The position numbers and the translations under genes were made by a program. A DNA stretch of 64,000 bases from Niastella sp. GTDB lineage: Bacteria > Bacteroidota > Bacteroidia > Chitinophagales > Chitinophagaceae. This document shows, in pieces, positions 17,822-28,014 of the stretch (the first letter of the stretch is position 1; each line of letters begins with the position of its first letter). The DNA is taken from assembly GCA_016710595.1 (NCBI GenBank), contig JADJVM010000003.1, forward strand, positions 124,001 through 188,000, in the 5' to 3' direction. The notes under the pieces were generated by a model that saw only the letters and a program-made list of their open reading frames with translations, ran no database searches and was not told the DNA's origin.

Positions 17822-18706
17822 ATGCACCCTATCCTTATTACCGGCGGCTATGGTTTTGTAGGCCGCCACCTGCAGCAGGCGATGTTGCAAAAAAAATTAA
17901 ACTTTATTGCTACTGCCCGTAACCTGCCGGCCATCACGGACCCTCAATTGAAATACTTAGATTTTTGTGATAAAAAATCACTCGACCTGTTTTTTGAAAA
18001 ATATCACCCATCTGCTATCATTCATTGCGGAGCCATTAGTAAGCCCGATGAGTGTGAGCAACAAAAAGAACTGGCAGTACAAGTAAATGTAAAGGCTGTA
18101 CAAGATTTATTGGGTTATGCAGCAAAATGCCGCTCTCATTTTATTTTTCTTTCTACCGATTTTGTTTTTGACGGTACTACAAATATGCAACGGGAAGATG
18201 CTGTACCAAACCCCGTAAATTATTATGGCTATACAAAATTATTGGCCGAAACATTGGTAAAAGAGTATCCATTTACCTGGAGCATTGTAAGAACTATTTT
18301 AGTTTATGGCAACCCCCTTGGCGGAAGGCATAACCTGGTAAGCCTTACCCAACAAAAATTACAAAATGCTGAAATTTTCAGGGTAGTAAATGATCAGCAC
18401 CGCACGCCCACTTTTATAGGCGACCTGGTGAATGCGATTCTTACGATACTTGAAAAAAATGCAAACGGTATCTTTCATATTTGTGGCAACGAAATGATGA
18501 GCCCCTGGCAAATGGCATTACAAACAGCAGATTATTTACAACTCAATAAAAGCCTTATTCAGCCTATTAGTAGTTTATTGTTGGCAGAAGCTGCAGCAAG
18601 GCCAAAGATCAGTGGTTTTTCAATTGGAAAAGCAAAGCATATTTTGGATTATCAGCCCACTTCTTTTAAAGATGGATTAAGGTTCAGCTTTACCCCCACG
18701 ACTTAA
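17822..18706 (+). CDS. RmlD-like SDR (dTDP-4-dehydrorhamnose reductase family)
   Basis: Extended short-chain dehydrogenase, 294 aa. The NAD(P)-binding motif GGYGFVG is at 8-14 and the catalytic YxxxK is Y135-K139 (YYGYTK), with the STDFVFDG strand typical of RmlD-type proteins. No other rml genes are near, so the true substrate may be another nucleotide sugar. Its ATG lies 4 bp after the coiled-coil gene. Confidence 0.85.
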   Translation: MHPILITGGYGFVGRHLQQAMLQKKLNFIATARNLPAITDPQLKYLDFCDKKSLDLFFEKYHPSAIIHCGAISKPDECEQQKELAVQVNVKAVQDLLGYAAKCRSHFIFLSTDFVFDGTTNMQREDAVPNPVNYYGYTKLLAETLVKEYPFTWSIVRTILVYGNPLGGRHNLVSLTQQKLQNAEIFRVVNDQHRTPTFIGDLVNAILTILEKNANGIFHICGNEMMSPWQMALQTADYLQLNKSLIQPISSLLLAEAAARPKISGFSIGKAKHILDYQPTSFKDGLRFSFTPTT

Positions 18707-18750
18707 TCATTTAGCTAAGATTTGCTAATTTTATCTGTAAACATTTTAAT

Positions 18751-19026
18751 ATGAAAATACCTGCAAGAGATAAATGGGTACACTTCCTTACCGGGATACC
18801 TATGGGAATTATTCTTCTACTTCTCGTTATGCACTATTTTTCATTTTCAACGGTACTCAATGTATTTATTGTTTTATTGGCTGTAGCCATTATAAGTTTT
18901 GGATTCGAAATAATTTCATTACTTACAAAAAAAGGGAAATATGATATATATGATGCGGTTGCCAGTACATCGGGAGCGGTATTGGGAATTGTCTTTGTAT
19001 TAATACTTCAATTTTATAGAAGGTAA
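18751..19026 (+). CDS. Small VanZ-like membrane protein
   Basis: 91 aa with a short N-terminal DKWVHF motif and about three hydrophobic segments. The DKxxHFxxG opening and a KYDIYDAVASTSGAVLG stretch recall VanZ/YfiM-like small membrane proteins. The function is unknown; it sits at the end of a plus-strand run. Confidence 0.65.
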   Translation: MKIPARDKWVHFLTGIPMGIILLLLVMHYFSFSTVLNVFIVLLAVAIISFGFEIISLLTKKGKYDIYDAVASTSGAVLGIVFVLILQFYRR

Positions 19027-19036
19027 TGATAAGGCA

Positions 19037-19075
19037 TAAAAAAATCCCCGATCTTTTATTCAAATGAGCGGGGAT
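19037..19075 (-). terminator. Hairpin terminator, T-run on the minus strand
   Basis: ATCCCCG (19044-19050) pairs with CGGGGAT (19069-19075). The A-run at 19037-19044 gives a T-run on the minus strand, although no minus-strand gene lies close upstream. It may also close the plus-strand transcript less efficiently. Confidence 0.45.
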
Positions 19076-19283
19076 ACAAAGGGCCGGAAAATCTACGTTC
19101 AAGCTATTTTATTAACTAAGGTGGACCAAAAACCGGATACAAACATAATCTGCAAACCGGGTATGCGCAATTATTATTAATTCAGTATTTTACAGCAGGA
19201 TTCTGATGTTTTTTTTCAATTTGTTTTATAACTAATTGATTACACATTTATTGTAAATTTTTTAATACTCCTGTTTTTACTCA

Positions 19284-20828
19284 TTGCCTTTCAAAAATAC
19301 CATACCATCAAATCCCTTAAATGAATTAATGCTTACGCTTTCATCAAAAGAAAAAGCGGAATACAAAAAACATGTTTTACAAAAAGCGGCAAAAAAAGAA
19401 TCCTTACTATTCAAATTATTCATTGCTCTTAATGAAAAAAATATAGGAGATAAAAAAATAGCAGAAAAACTTGGAATAAAAAATGCTGCTCAATTTTCTA
19501 CGCTTAAAAAGAAATTACATACCGATATAACCGATGTGCTGGTAAGTTTATATAAAAAACAAAACCAGGTTGCTTCTATTATAAAAGAACAAATAAAAAT
19601 TAATATACTCCTGGACAGGAAATTGTATGAAGACGCTTACAAATTGATTGTATGGCAACTTAAAAATGCAGAAGAACAACAAGACCTTGTTGCCATTTTA
19701 GACTTACAGAAAAAGAAATACCAGTATTTAGAATTAAATGAAGATAAAAATCATATCTCATCAATAGTAGCCCAACAAGAAGAAATAAAAAAGGCTTTTA
19801 CCCAATTATATCATTTTGAGCAAATCCAACTTTTATTTTATAAAGCAACACAGTTAAAAAACATAACAAATCTACGTACGGCCGAAAAAGAGATTGAAGA
19901 AGCCATTCAATTAAAAGAAGAAATATTGGGAATTAAAGATAAAACGATTCCGGCCATCACCCAATTGTATCAAAACACAGCCCTGGCCATTTGCAGCTAT
20001 TTATCTGGTGAATATAAAGAATGTGAAATTTACTGTAACCGGGTACTCGGCCTTTGGAAAATACATAAACATGTAACGCCTCATTATTCTCAACTATTTA
20101 AAGAAGGTGCCAGTGTAATTTTTTATCTTGATTTTATAGATCTGCAAACAGAAAAAGTAATTTCCCATTTCCGGTTCTTTAAAGATTTTTTACCATTAGT
20201 AAAAAATGAAAAAGATAAAAGCCAAATACAAATTTTATTTTTTAACACCGAGATAAAGATATTTCATAAGCAAACCCGCTACCGGGAGCTAAAAGAATAT
20301 TTACAATTACATGGTAAAAGCATCCAGCTTCTTGCCGGGCAATTTGCATCCCCTAAAGAGAATATGGTGATTCTCGCATCTATGGCAATCAGTTATTTTG
20401 TATTGGAACAATACGCCAAAGCAGATGAACTTCTTTATGAAATAAAAAAAATAAACCGACTGGCACAAAAAGATGATATTTTTTATTTTACGCTTGTATT
20501 TCACTTACTCATCATCTTTAAAAGAGAAGAGTGGGTGCACCTTTACAGTATGTGCGAAGCCGGTTACCAGTCTTTGTACAGCCGAAAAAAAATAAGGCCT
20601 TTTGAAAAAGAGTTGATGCTTTTTTTAAAAAACCTGCAACTTATACACAGTAAAGAAAACATACAAATCAGCCTTGACAAATTACTTACCCGGTTAGAGG
20701 TATATAAAAATGACCCTGTAAAAAAACTATACTTTCTTTATTTTAATTATTATGCCTGGCTACAAAGTTTAAAAATGGGTATTCGGTATACCGATTATTT
20801 ACAGCAGCAAAATGATAAAATAATTTAA
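19284..20828 (+). CDS. Helical-repeat (TPR-like) protein, Bacteroidota-specific family
   Basis: 514 aa from a TTG at 19284, or 499 aa from the ATG at 19329. The N-terminus (NELMLTLSSKEKAEYKKHVLQKAAKKESLLFKLF) matches a recurrent Bacteroidota family with LxSLSxxEKxxFK openings, followed by many alpha-helical pairs like degenerate TPRs. No catalytic motif or signal peptide is visible, so it is probably cytoplasmic. The function is unknown. Confidence 0.75.
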   Translation: MPFKNTIPSNPLNELMLTLSSKEKAEYKKHVLQKAAKKESLLFKLFIALNEKNIGDKKIAEKLGIKNAAQFSTLKKKLHTDITDVLVSLYKKQNQVASIIKEQIKINILLDRKLYEDAYKLIVWQLKNAEEQQDLVAILDLQKKKYQYLELNEDKNHISSIVAQQEEIKKAFTQLYHFEQIQLLFYKATQLKNITNLRTAEKEIEEAIQLKEEILGIKDKTIPAITQLYQNTALAICSYLSGEYKECEIYCNRVLGLWKIHKHVTPHYSQLFKEGASVIFYLDFIDLQTEKVISHFRFFKDFLPLVKNEKDKSQIQILFFNTEIKIFHKQTRYRELKEYLQLHGKSIQLLAGQFASPKENMVILASMAISYFVLEQYAKADELLYEIKKINRLAQKDDIFYFTLVFHLLIIFKREEWVHLYSMCEAGYQSLYSRKKIRPFEKELMLFLKNLQLIHSKENIQISLDKLLTRLEVYKNDPVKKLYFLYFNYYAWLQSLKMGIRYTDYLQQQNDKII

Positions 20829-20890
20829 CCCATTGCGAAACCATGATATTCTAAAAAATTAAGTACATTCATTTATTAAAATAATGCAAC

Positions 20891-21265
20891 ATGACGCTCG
20901 TACCCCCCACACGATTATGCCTTGCATGCAATAAGCCTTTACGTGGCCGGATTGATAAAAAATTTTGTGACGATTACTGCCGGAATAATTATAACAACCA
21001 GTTGAAATCGGGCAGCAGCCATTATACCCGGAACATTAATAACGCATTAACCAAAAACAGGCGCATCCTGGAATCTTTCTTCCCGGCAGCAGAAGAAACA
21101 TCGAAAACAAACCGGGAACGGTTACAAACCATGGGGTTTTCATTTAAATATATAACCCATACCTATACCAATAAGAAAGGCAACATCTATTACTTTTGTT
21201 ATGAATATGGTTACCTGCCTCTTGAAAATGATTGGTATTTATTGGTAAAACGTAAAGAAGAATAA
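20891..21265 (+). CDS. Small zinc-ribbon protein of unknown function
   Basis: 124 aa. The N-terminus has CLACNKPLRGRIDKKFCDDYC, a CxxC...CxxxC pattern suggesting one zinc site, and the C-terminal half is a compact mixed alpha/beta region ending in charged residues. Related uncharacterised proteins occur in Bacteroidota. It precedes a nitrilase-type gene by 10 bp, so the two are likely cotranscribed. Confidence 0.75.
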   Translation: MTLVPPTRLCLACNKPLRGRIDKKFCDDYCRNNYNNQLKSGSSHYTRNINNALTKNRRILESFFPAAEETSKTNRERLQTMGFSFKYITHTYTNKKGNIYYFCYEYGYLPLENDWYLLVKRKEE

Positions 21266-21275
21266 GAAAATTTAT

Positions 21276-22076
21276 ATGGCCGAACTAAACATTACCAGCA
21301 TACAAAGCAATCTATATTGGGAAAATAAAGCAGATAACCTGCGTATGTTTTCTCAAAAAATAGAACAGCTTCCCATACATGCCGAATTGGTAATATTACC
21401 CGAAATGTTTGCTACCGGTTTTACCATGAATCCACACCCGTTTGCTGAAACCATGGAAGGTGACACCGTAAGATGGATGCGGGAAACGGCCTCAGAAAAT
21501 AAAATAATACTCACCGGCTCGGTAATCATTAAAGAAGATGATAAATTTTTTAACCGGTTAATTTGGATGCTCCCCAATGGCGAATTAGGTTTTTATGATA
21601 AGCGGCATTTGTTTGCTTTTGCAGGTGAAAATGAAAAATACAGTGCCGGGCATAAACGTTTGATAGCCTCTGTAAAAGGATGGAAAATAAATTTACAGGT
21701 TTGTTATGACCTCCGTTTTCCTGTATGGGCAAGGCAACAAACAAAAAATGGCGTACCGGAATACGATTTATTAATATATGTAGCCAACTGGCCTGAAAGA
21801 CGGAGCCACGCCTGGAAAACATTGCTATGTGCACGTGCCATAGAAAACCAATGTTATGTAATTGGCGTAAACCGGGTAGGTAAAGACGGTAACGGAATCT
21901 ATCACAGCGGAAACAGTATGATGATAAACCCGTTGGGTGAAGTGCTGTATCACATGAGTGATGATGAAGATATTTTTACTTTAACCTTACTAAAAGAAGA
22001 CCTTGAAAAAATTAGGGAGAAATTTCCATTTAACAGGGATGCAGATTCTTTTACACTCCTGGATGAAGATGAATAA
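21276..22076 (+). CDS. Nitrilase-superfamily amidohydrolase (omega-amidase/YafV-like)
   Basis: 266 aa carbon-nitrogen hydrolase. The catalytic triad is Glu43 in ILPEMFATGF, Lys109 in YDKRHLF, and Cys143 in LQVCYDLRFPVW. The ATGF, YDKRHLF and CYDLRFP blocks are those of the YafV/omega-amidase branch, which repairs glutamine and asparagine transamination products (alpha-ketoglutaramate to alpha-ketoglutarate). The exact substrate is inference. Confidence 0.9.
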   Translation: MAELNITSIQSNLYWENKADNLRMFSQKIEQLPIHAELVILPEMFATGFTMNPHPFAETMEGDTVRWMRETASENKIILTGSVIIKEDDKFFNRLIWMLPNGELGFYDKRHLFAFAGENEKYSAGHKRLIASVKGWKINLQVCYDLRFPVWARQQTKNGVPEYDLLIYVANWPERRSHAWKTLLCARAIENQCYVIGVNRVGKDGNGIYHSGNSMMINPLGEVLYHMSDDEDIFTLTLLKEDLEKIREKFPFNRDADSFTLLDEDE

Positions 22077-22144
22077 AATGATTTGACACATGCGCAATCT
22101 GCCTGATGCAATAATTAATTTCTGAAATATTAAACAACATACGC

Positions 22145-23629
22145 TTATTCTTTTTTCAAAATCAGCTGCCTGATAATTTCCATTTTTTTATCTTTTGCAT
22201 GTAAGAGGGCTTCATAATCGGGGGGTATATAAATATCCGGCATAATGCCGATACCCCTTTGTGGTACAAGGTTATGCTGGTATTGTATTAATTTATATAA
22301 AGGTATCCTCACCCGCAAGCCGGTATGCGGCAGCGTAATATCCGGAATTAAAATACCATTGTTACCGTACCAGCCACCGCCGGTTTCTTCACCCACCAAT
22401 GTTATTCCGGGCTGGCCCTTTAAGTCATTACAAAATAAAGCTGCTGCAGAAAATGTAAGTCCGCCGGTAATAATAAATACTTTACCATTAAAATGATTAT
22501 TTGATTTGGGTTGATACATTTTTCTTTCTAAATATCCCAAATGATACTTTCCGTCAGCATGTTTTTTTGAAATGAAAAACATTTCAATATTATTGATCAT
22601 TTTACCGGAAATATACCTGGTAAAAGGATGAAGGCACTTTACCGGACTATACACAGAATCACTTACCCTAAATGGCAGCCTGCTTACATATTTACTCAGC
22701 AAGGTGGATAACCCGATGCGGCCACCACCATTACTGCGAAGATCTATTACCAGGTTGGGGATGTTTTGTTCTTGTAATGTTTTGAATGATGTACGAAAGA
22801 AAGATCGCAACCGGCCTTTTGCAAATGTATTTACCGTAAGTAAAGCATATTGTTTACTGCTATCTATTTTAAAATTTCGATATTGATTTTCCCGGGGTTG
22901 TTTTTTTTGTTTCTTTACTTTTTCTTTTTTTATAGGAGCCTTTTCCTTTTTTGTACTGTCTTTTACAGGTTCAAATAATTTTAGTTCCGCATGTGCTTCC
23001 CTGCCGAGGCTATCAATATAATCTACTTCATATTTTTTTGACAGGCCATAAATATTACGATGATAATAAGGGAGGTTATTGCTTAGCCTGATATAATTCA
23101 CATTACTGGCATAGCCATCCTGTGGTAAATAATTAAAAATATGAGCAATAAGTTCTTTGTTAGGCACTCCATTAATGGCCGTAATCAAAGTACCCCTTTT
23201 AAATATGGAATCATTTTTATCTAAGTTTCCAATTACAGCCAGGGTATCATTCCATACTTTAGCAAACAATGGAAAAGAAGGAAACTTTTTATCTTTCACC
23301 CATTTTACATAACGCTTGCTAAAGCTCACGCTGGTATGCCCGCAACGAATTTTACTGGTAAGCGGAGCCAGTACCTGCCAGGCAAACTGAGGTTCTGTCA
23401 TACTATCTTGAATGCTATGATAATAATGATCAAAATAAGCATTCATACTATCTTGAGAAGTGTACCAATAAAGGGCCGGGTGCTTGCTCTCCAGGATATG
23501 GCGCAATAAAACAAAATCTTCCTGCAAATCTTTTGGAGCGTATTTTCTTGCCGGGCTGTATTGGGTGCTCACACAAGATGAAGCACCAATTAGCAGGGTT
23601 ATCACTAAGGTTACTTTAAAAAGTTTCAT
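22145..23629 (-). CDS. S41 family peptidase, lipoprotein
   Basis: 494 aa tail-specific protease-type protein. Lipobox GASSC puts Cys19 at the mature N-terminus, so it is membrane-anchored. The S41 core is visible as VIDLRSNGGGRIGLS and the catalytic Ser region GGLTFSAAALFCNDLKG. A Lys-rich stretch around residues 223-246 (repeated KEK and KK) separates the N-terminal part from the protease core and is probably a disordered linker. It stands alone on the minus strand. Confidence 0.88.
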   Translation of the reverse strand: MKLFKVTLVITLLIGASSCVSTQYSPARKYAPKDLQEDFVLLRHILESKHPALYWYTSQDSMNAYFDHYYHSIQDSMTEPQFAWQVLAPLTSKIRCGHTSVSFSKRYVKWVKDKKFPSFPLFAKVWNDTLAVIGNLDKNDSIFKRGTLITAINGVPNKELIAHIFNYLPQDGYASNVNYIRLSNNLPYYHRNIYGLSKKYEVDYIDSLGREAHAELKLFEPVKDSTKKEKAPIKKEKVKKQKKQPRENQYRNFKIDSSKQYALLTVNTFAKGRLRSFFRTSFKTLQEQNIPNLVIDLRSNGGGRIGLSTLLSKYVSRLPFRVSDSVYSPVKCLHPFTRYISGKMINNIEMFFISKKHADGKYHLGYLERKMYQPKSNNHFNGKVFIITGGLTFSAAALFCNDLKGQPGITLVGEETGGGWYGNNGILIPDITLPHTGLRVRIPLYKLIQYQHNLVPQRGIGIMPDIYIPPDYEALLHAKDKKMEIIRQLILKKE

Positions 23630-23728
23630 AGTGTTATGAAATTAATCTAATTCCCACTGAAATGGTAGAAAGAATATAAACTAATTTTAAATAACTCCTT
23701 TACCGGCATTACAGCTGTACTATAAAAA

Positions 23729-24760
23729 TTACTTTACATGATTCCAGCCTTGGGCTATCAACTCATGTTTGCTTCCACCCCTGGTAATAATATTTTTTCC
23801 TTCGGAAGCTTCTGTGATATAACCAATGATGGAGATTGCGGGATTTGATTTTATCTTTTCGAAATCAGCTTGCGCCACGGTAAATAAAAGTTCATAATCT
23901 TCGCCGCCACTTAGCGCACAGGCAGTGGGATCAAGCTGTAGTTTATATGCAAACTCACGGGCATCCTCATGTACCGGAATTTTATCTTCGTAAAGAACAC
24001 AACCCATTTCACTTTGTTTGCAAATATGTAGTAAGTCACTGCTTAAGCCATCACTTACATCAATCATGGCAGTAGGTCTCAATTGCTGGGCCGCCATCCA
24101 TTCTACAATATCTTTTCGGGCTTCAGGTTTTAATAAACGGCCTACAATATATGCCTGGTTTTCCAGGTCAGGCTGGGCGCCGGTTTCTTCAAATATTTTT
24201 CTCTCCCTTTCAAGTAAGGTAAGCCCTAAAAATGCAGCCCCCAAATCGCCACTTACACATATGAGATCGTTTGTTTTAGCCGAACTCCTTTGCACATACT
24301 CGTTTGGTGTTACCTCTCCAATAGCTGTAACACTTATGATGAGCCCTTTTTGAGAAGAAGTAGTATCGCCACCTACCAGGTCCACATCATATTTTTCACA
24401 AGCTGCATATACGCCCTGGTAAAGTTCATCAAGTGCCTCCAGGCTAAAGCGATTGCTAAATCCAAGGCCTAAAACAATTTGAGTAGGTGTGGCGTTCATG
24501 GCATAAATATCACTCAGGTTTACCACTACACTTTTATATCCCAAATGTTTTAATGGGGTATAGCTTAAATCAAAATGAATACCTTCTACCAGCAAATCGG
24601 TAGTAATTACAGTTTGTTTTCCAAAATGATCAATCACTGCAGCATCATCGCCTACCGATAGCAGGGTAGAGGCTTTTTTGGTGTCATTATTCCGGGTAAG
24701 ATGATCTATTAAACCAAACTCACCCAGTGAAGTTATTTCTGTTCTGTTATTTTCAGCCAT
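23729..24760 (-). CDS. thiL: Thiamine-monophosphate kinase
   Basis: Converts thiamine phosphate to thiamine diphosphate with ATP, the last step of thiamine cofactor synthesis. 343 aa, PurM-like fold: SVGDDAAVID near the N-terminus, then TTDLLVEGIHFDL, DLVGGDTTSSQKG, and MIDVSDGLSSDLLHI, which are the conserved ThiL blocks with metal-binding Asp residues. No other thi genes are near. It is followed, in the direction of transcription, by the S41 gene. Confidence 0.94.
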   Translation of the reverse strand: MAENNRTEITSLGEFGLIDHLTRNNDTKKASTLLSVGDDAAVIDHFGKQTVITTDLLVEGIHFDLSYTPLKHLGYKSVVVNLSDIYAMNATPTQIVLGLGFSNRFSLEALDELYQGVYAACEKYDVDLVGGDTTSSQKGLIISVTAIGEVTPNEYVQRSSAKTNDLICVSGDLGAAFLGLTLLERERKIFEETGAQPDLENQAYIVGRLLKPEARKDIVEWMAAQQLRPTAMIDVSDGLSSDLLHICKQSEMGCVLYEDKIPVHEDAREFAYKLQLDPTACALSGGEDYELLFTVAQADFEKIKSNPAISIIGYITEASEGKNIITRGGSKHELIAQGWNHVK

Positions 24761-24796
24761 GATAATTCATTTTCAAAAAAAAGGAATGAAGAAAAA

Positions 24797-25564
24797 TTAT
24801 TGTTTTACGTAACCCAGCAATTCATTATGGATTTTTCCATTGGTAGCCAGGATGTGCGGTTGATAAGGTGAAAATTTTTTTCCTGCAAAATCGGTTACTT
24901 CGCCACCCGCTTCTTTTACCAATAAAAAACCGGCAGCGCTATCCCAAGCCTGTAATTGATGTTCATAAAATCCATCGAAACGCCCTGCGGCAACCCAACA
25001 CAAATCAATCGCCGCACTCCCCAATCGCCGAACGGGAATGCCCTGCCGGATAAGTTCTTCAAATACCTGTAAAGGGCCCCGTGGGCTATCTAAATAAGTA
25101 TATGGAAAACCGGTAACCAGGCAACTTTTTATAACTTCTGTTTTACTGCTTACGGCAATTTTTTTATCATTTAGAAAAGCGCCTCTCCCTTTTTCTGCTA
25201 TATAAAATTCATTGAGGATGGGCGCATACACTGCCCCCAGGATCATTTCTCCATTTTTTTCTACCGCTATGCTCACACAACAAATGGGGATGCCATTCGC
25301 AAAGTTTACGGTACCATCAATAGGGTCTATGATCCATTTATATTCACTATTACTTTTAATCTCACCTGTTTCTTCACTTAAAATAAAATGATCAGGAAAT
25401 TCTTTTTGAATAACGGCAATAATCGCTTTTTCGGCTGCATGATCTGCTTCAGTTACCAGGTTATTTACACCTTCTTTATTTGATATTTTAAAATCCCGGT
25501 TAAAGTAATGTACTAACTGCGAAGCTCCGGCACGGGTAGCCTCTAAAAGGGTTTGTTTTAACAT
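24797..25564 (-). CDS. Inositol monophosphatase family protein (SuhB-like)
   Basis: 255 aa Mg2+/Li+-sensitive phosphatase family. Motifs: SEETGE (63-68), DPIDGTVNFANG (80-91), and the WDSAAGFLLVKEAGG motif in the C-terminal third. It could act on inositol phosphate or on other phosphate esters such as PAP. It lies 36 bp upstream of thiL on the same strand and is divergent from the glycosyltransferase at 25603. Confidence 0.92.
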   Translation of the reverse strand: MLKQTLLEATRAGASQLVHYFNRDFKISNKEGVNNLVTEADHAAEKAIIAVIQKEFPDHFILSEETGEIKSNSEYKWIIDPIDGTVNFANGIPICCVSIAVEKNGEMILGAVYAPILNEFYIAEKGRGAFLNDKKIAVSSKTEVIKSCLVTGFPYTYLDSPRGPLQVFEELIRQGIPVRRLGSAAIDLCWVAAGRFDGFYEHQLQAWDSAAGFLLVKEAGGEVTDFAGKKFSPYQPHILATNGKIHNELLGYVKQ

Positions 25565-25602
25565 GTGGCAAAGATAATGGCTATGGCTCCAGTTATAAAA
25601 TT

Positions 25603-26853
25603 TTGGGTTCTGCTTTAAAAAAGCGTATTTCGCAGGAAAAAGGATTGGAACTTTCCATCATTATAGTAAATTACAATGTAAAATATTTTTTAGAACAATG
25701 CCTTTGTTCTTTACAAGCTGCCTTAACAAATATTGAGTCGGAAGTTTTTGTAATAGATAATGGTTCTACCGATGGAAGTAAAGAATACTTAACCAATAAA
25801 TTTACCTGGGTAAATTTTAGCTGGCTTCCTGAAAATATAGGTTTTGGAAAAGCCAATAACCTGGCATTACAAAAAGCTACCGGCAATTATATACTTTTTT
25901 TAAACCCGGATACTATTTTACCGGAAGACTGCCTGAAACATTGTTTACAATATATGAACGCTCATCCACAAACAGGTGCATTGGGTGTGCGCATGATAGA
26001 TGGCAGTGGAAAATTTTTAAAGGAAAGTAAAAGGATGCTGCCCACGGCCCGGGTTTCCTTTTATAAAATAAGTGGACTGGCGGCTTTATTTCCCCATTCA
26101 AAAAAAATGGCGGCATATTATGCAGGCCATTTACCCGAAAAAGAAATTAATGAAACCGATATTTTAGCCGGTGCATTTATGATGTGCAGCCGAAAAGCAA
26201 TAGACCTAACACATGGTTTTGATGAAGATTTTTTTATGTATGGCGAAGATGTTGACCTGAGCTACCGCATTCAAAAAGCAGGACTTAAGAACATCTATTT
26301 TGCCGATACCAGCATCATTCATTTTAAAGGAGAAAGTACACAACGTTTTTCAAAGGAGTATGTAAATAGGTTTTACGAAGCCATGCAATTGTTTTCTAAA
26401 AAACATTTTGCCGAAGCAGGAAAAAATAAACCACTATCCGCTGCTATTGAATTTGCAAGAATCACATCACATGTCAAAAGGTTACTGCGCAAAGGGTTTA
26501 TAATAAGCAGAACGAAACCTACTGACACAGCCGTAGTATCCACCCAACCTGAGTTTAGCCGAATTATCCATATTTTAAAAAATGCAAGTAACCCTGTTTT
26601 AATAAAAGGCCGAATTGCTTTTGGTGATAATGATGTGGAAGCACAAATAGGAAATATAAAAAATATAGATAAAGTAATTAAGGCAAATCAATTAAAGCAA
26701 ATTGTATTTGCGGCGGAAACCATCGGGTTTAAAAAAATTATTATCCTCATTGAAAATATAAAAAAGCCTGTGGTATTTTTATTTCATGCAGCAGGAAGCC
26801 ACAGTATTGTAGGCAGTACTAAAAAAAATGGACAGGGTATTACAATTTTTTAA
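25603..26853 (+). CDS. GT2 family glycosyltransferase (WbbL-like)
   Basis: 416 aa inverting glycosyltransferase. The N-terminal GT-A domain has LSIIIVNYNV, FVIDNGSTDGS and FLNPDTIL, then GAFMMCSRKA and GFDEDFFMYGEDVDLSYRI, the acceptor/catalytic block of rhamnosyltransferase-like GT2 proteins. The C-terminal 130 residues are unrelated to the core. No ATG lies in frame: TTG at 25603 or TTG at 25645 (next to an AGGA-like sequence) are candidates, the latter giving the typical LELSII opening. The 3' end overlaps the convergent gene by 14 bp. Confidence 0.88.
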   Translation: MGSALKKRISQEKGLELSIIIVNYNVKYFLEQCLCSLQAALTNIESEVFVIDNGSTDGSKEYLTNKFTWVNFSWLPENIGFGKANNLALQKATGNYILFLNPDTILPEDCLKHCLQYMNAHPQTGALGVRMIDGSGKFLKESKRMLPTARVSFYKISGLAALFPHSKKMAAYYAGHLPEKEINETDILAGAFMMCSRKAIDLTHGFDEDFFMYGEDVDLSYRIQKAGLKNIYFADTSIIHFKGESTQRFSKEYVNRFYEAMQLFSKKHFAEAGKNKPLSAAIEFARITSHVKRLLRKGFIISRTKPTDTAVVSTQPEFSRIIHILKNASNPVLIKGRIAFGDNDVEAQIGNIKNIDKVIKANQLKQIVFAAETIGFKKIIILIENIKKPVVFLFHAAGSHSIVGSTKKNGQGITIF

Positions 26854-27937
26854 TTGTTCCTTTTAATTCTTTCATAAATGCTCTTACTACTTCGTCGAGG
26901 TTTTTATTTGGCCTGGCAGGTACTTTAAAGTTTTGTAACGGCTCACTGCTTAATGCTGCCTCTATTGAAAACTTAAAAGGGCTTGCCTGGCTGAAGAACT
27001 TTTTTTCTTCTAAATATTGAGCCAGGTATTCCTGCTCGGTTTGGCCGGGTGTAGGTATTAAAATAGCATTTTGTTGTAAAACTGCATAGTCCATAATACT
27101 ACTATACCCCGCACGGGATATACATATTTTTGATTGACTCAGAAGCAGGCCAAATTCATCAGCCGGCAAATGGTTATATATTATTACATCATCATTTAGT
27201 ATAAAAAGTTTTTTTGTTTCTAAAGGAAGGCCCCTCACCAAAATAATTTTCTTTTTTGTTTTCCGAAGCTGAGGCAATAATGATTTTTCAAGCAAACTGC
27301 GTTGGGGTTCAGGACCCGAAAGTGAAATGAATACATCATATAATTTTTCATTCTTTTGTTTTTTTAACCTGGTAAGTGGGCCCAGGTATTGAACTGGAAT
27401 AGCGGGCATCATTTCAGGATGAGATAACTTGCCGGCAAGGCCATCGTTCTCATAATCCGGTACCCAACAGTTGGTAAAATGATTGATGTATTTGTAATGA
27501 ATTCGCTGGGCCAGTGTACTTAAAACAATATTGCCGGTATGGATGTGGAGTTGATGGGTGATATAAATAGAAGGGATTTTTTTATGGTGCAACCCAAAAC
27601 GATTATCAGAAATCACTGCATCAATTTCGTATTCCCGAACTATTTTCTTTATCCATTTTTTTTCATACTCAATTACGCCGATTATTTTGGGAGATTGTAA
27701 TAATAAACGGCTAAAAAGGGCTCCTTTTATTTTGCTGTAGGTAATTTGATAGCCTTTAAGCTTCAGCATGGGTAAATCAGGAAATTCTAATTGCAAAAGA
27801 GTGGCCATAGCGCCATCTGCTGCTAAAACTACCTGTGCACCATGCTTTAATAAAGATTTTACGATGGGGATGCACCGGGTTGCGTGTCCCAAACCCCAAT
27901 CTAATGGGGCTACCAATACCCGGGGGTTTCTACTCAA
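26840..27937 (-). CDS. GT28/MurG-like glycosyltransferase
   Basis: 365 aa GT-B type protein. It begins VLVAPLDWGLGHATRCIPIVKSLL, a glycine-rich nucleotide-sugar fold with GHATR, and has a C-terminal donor-binding region (SRAGYSSIMDYAVLQQNAILIPTPGQTEQEYLA) like MurG and related enzymes. The family is often annotated as a glycosyltransferase of unknown substrate in Bacteroidota. It converges on and overlaps the GT2 gene by 14 bp. Confidence 0.85.
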   Translation of the reverse strand: MSRNPRVLVAPLDWGLGHATRCIPIVKSLLKHGAQVVLAADGAMATLLQLEFPDLPMLKLKGYQITYSKIKGALFSRLLLQSPKIIGVIEYEKKWIKKIVREYEIDAVISDNRFGLHHKKIPSIYITHQLHIHTGNIVLSTLAQRIHYKYINHFTNCWVPDYENDGLAGKLSHPEMMPAIPVQYLGPLTRLKKQKNEKLYDVFISLSGPEPQRSLLEKSLLPQLRKTKKKIILVRGLPLETKKLFILNDDVIIYNHLPADEFGLLLSQSKICISRAGYSSIMDYAVLQQNAILIPTPGQTEQEYLAQYLEEKKFFSQASPFKFSIEAALSSEPLQNFKVPARPNKNLDEVVRAFMKELKGTIKKL

Positions 27938-28014
27938 TTTGTTAATATTTTCGATATTAGCGGCCAGTATGCAATATTTATTTGTGAAAATAGTTTAAAT
28001 TGTAATCGAATTTT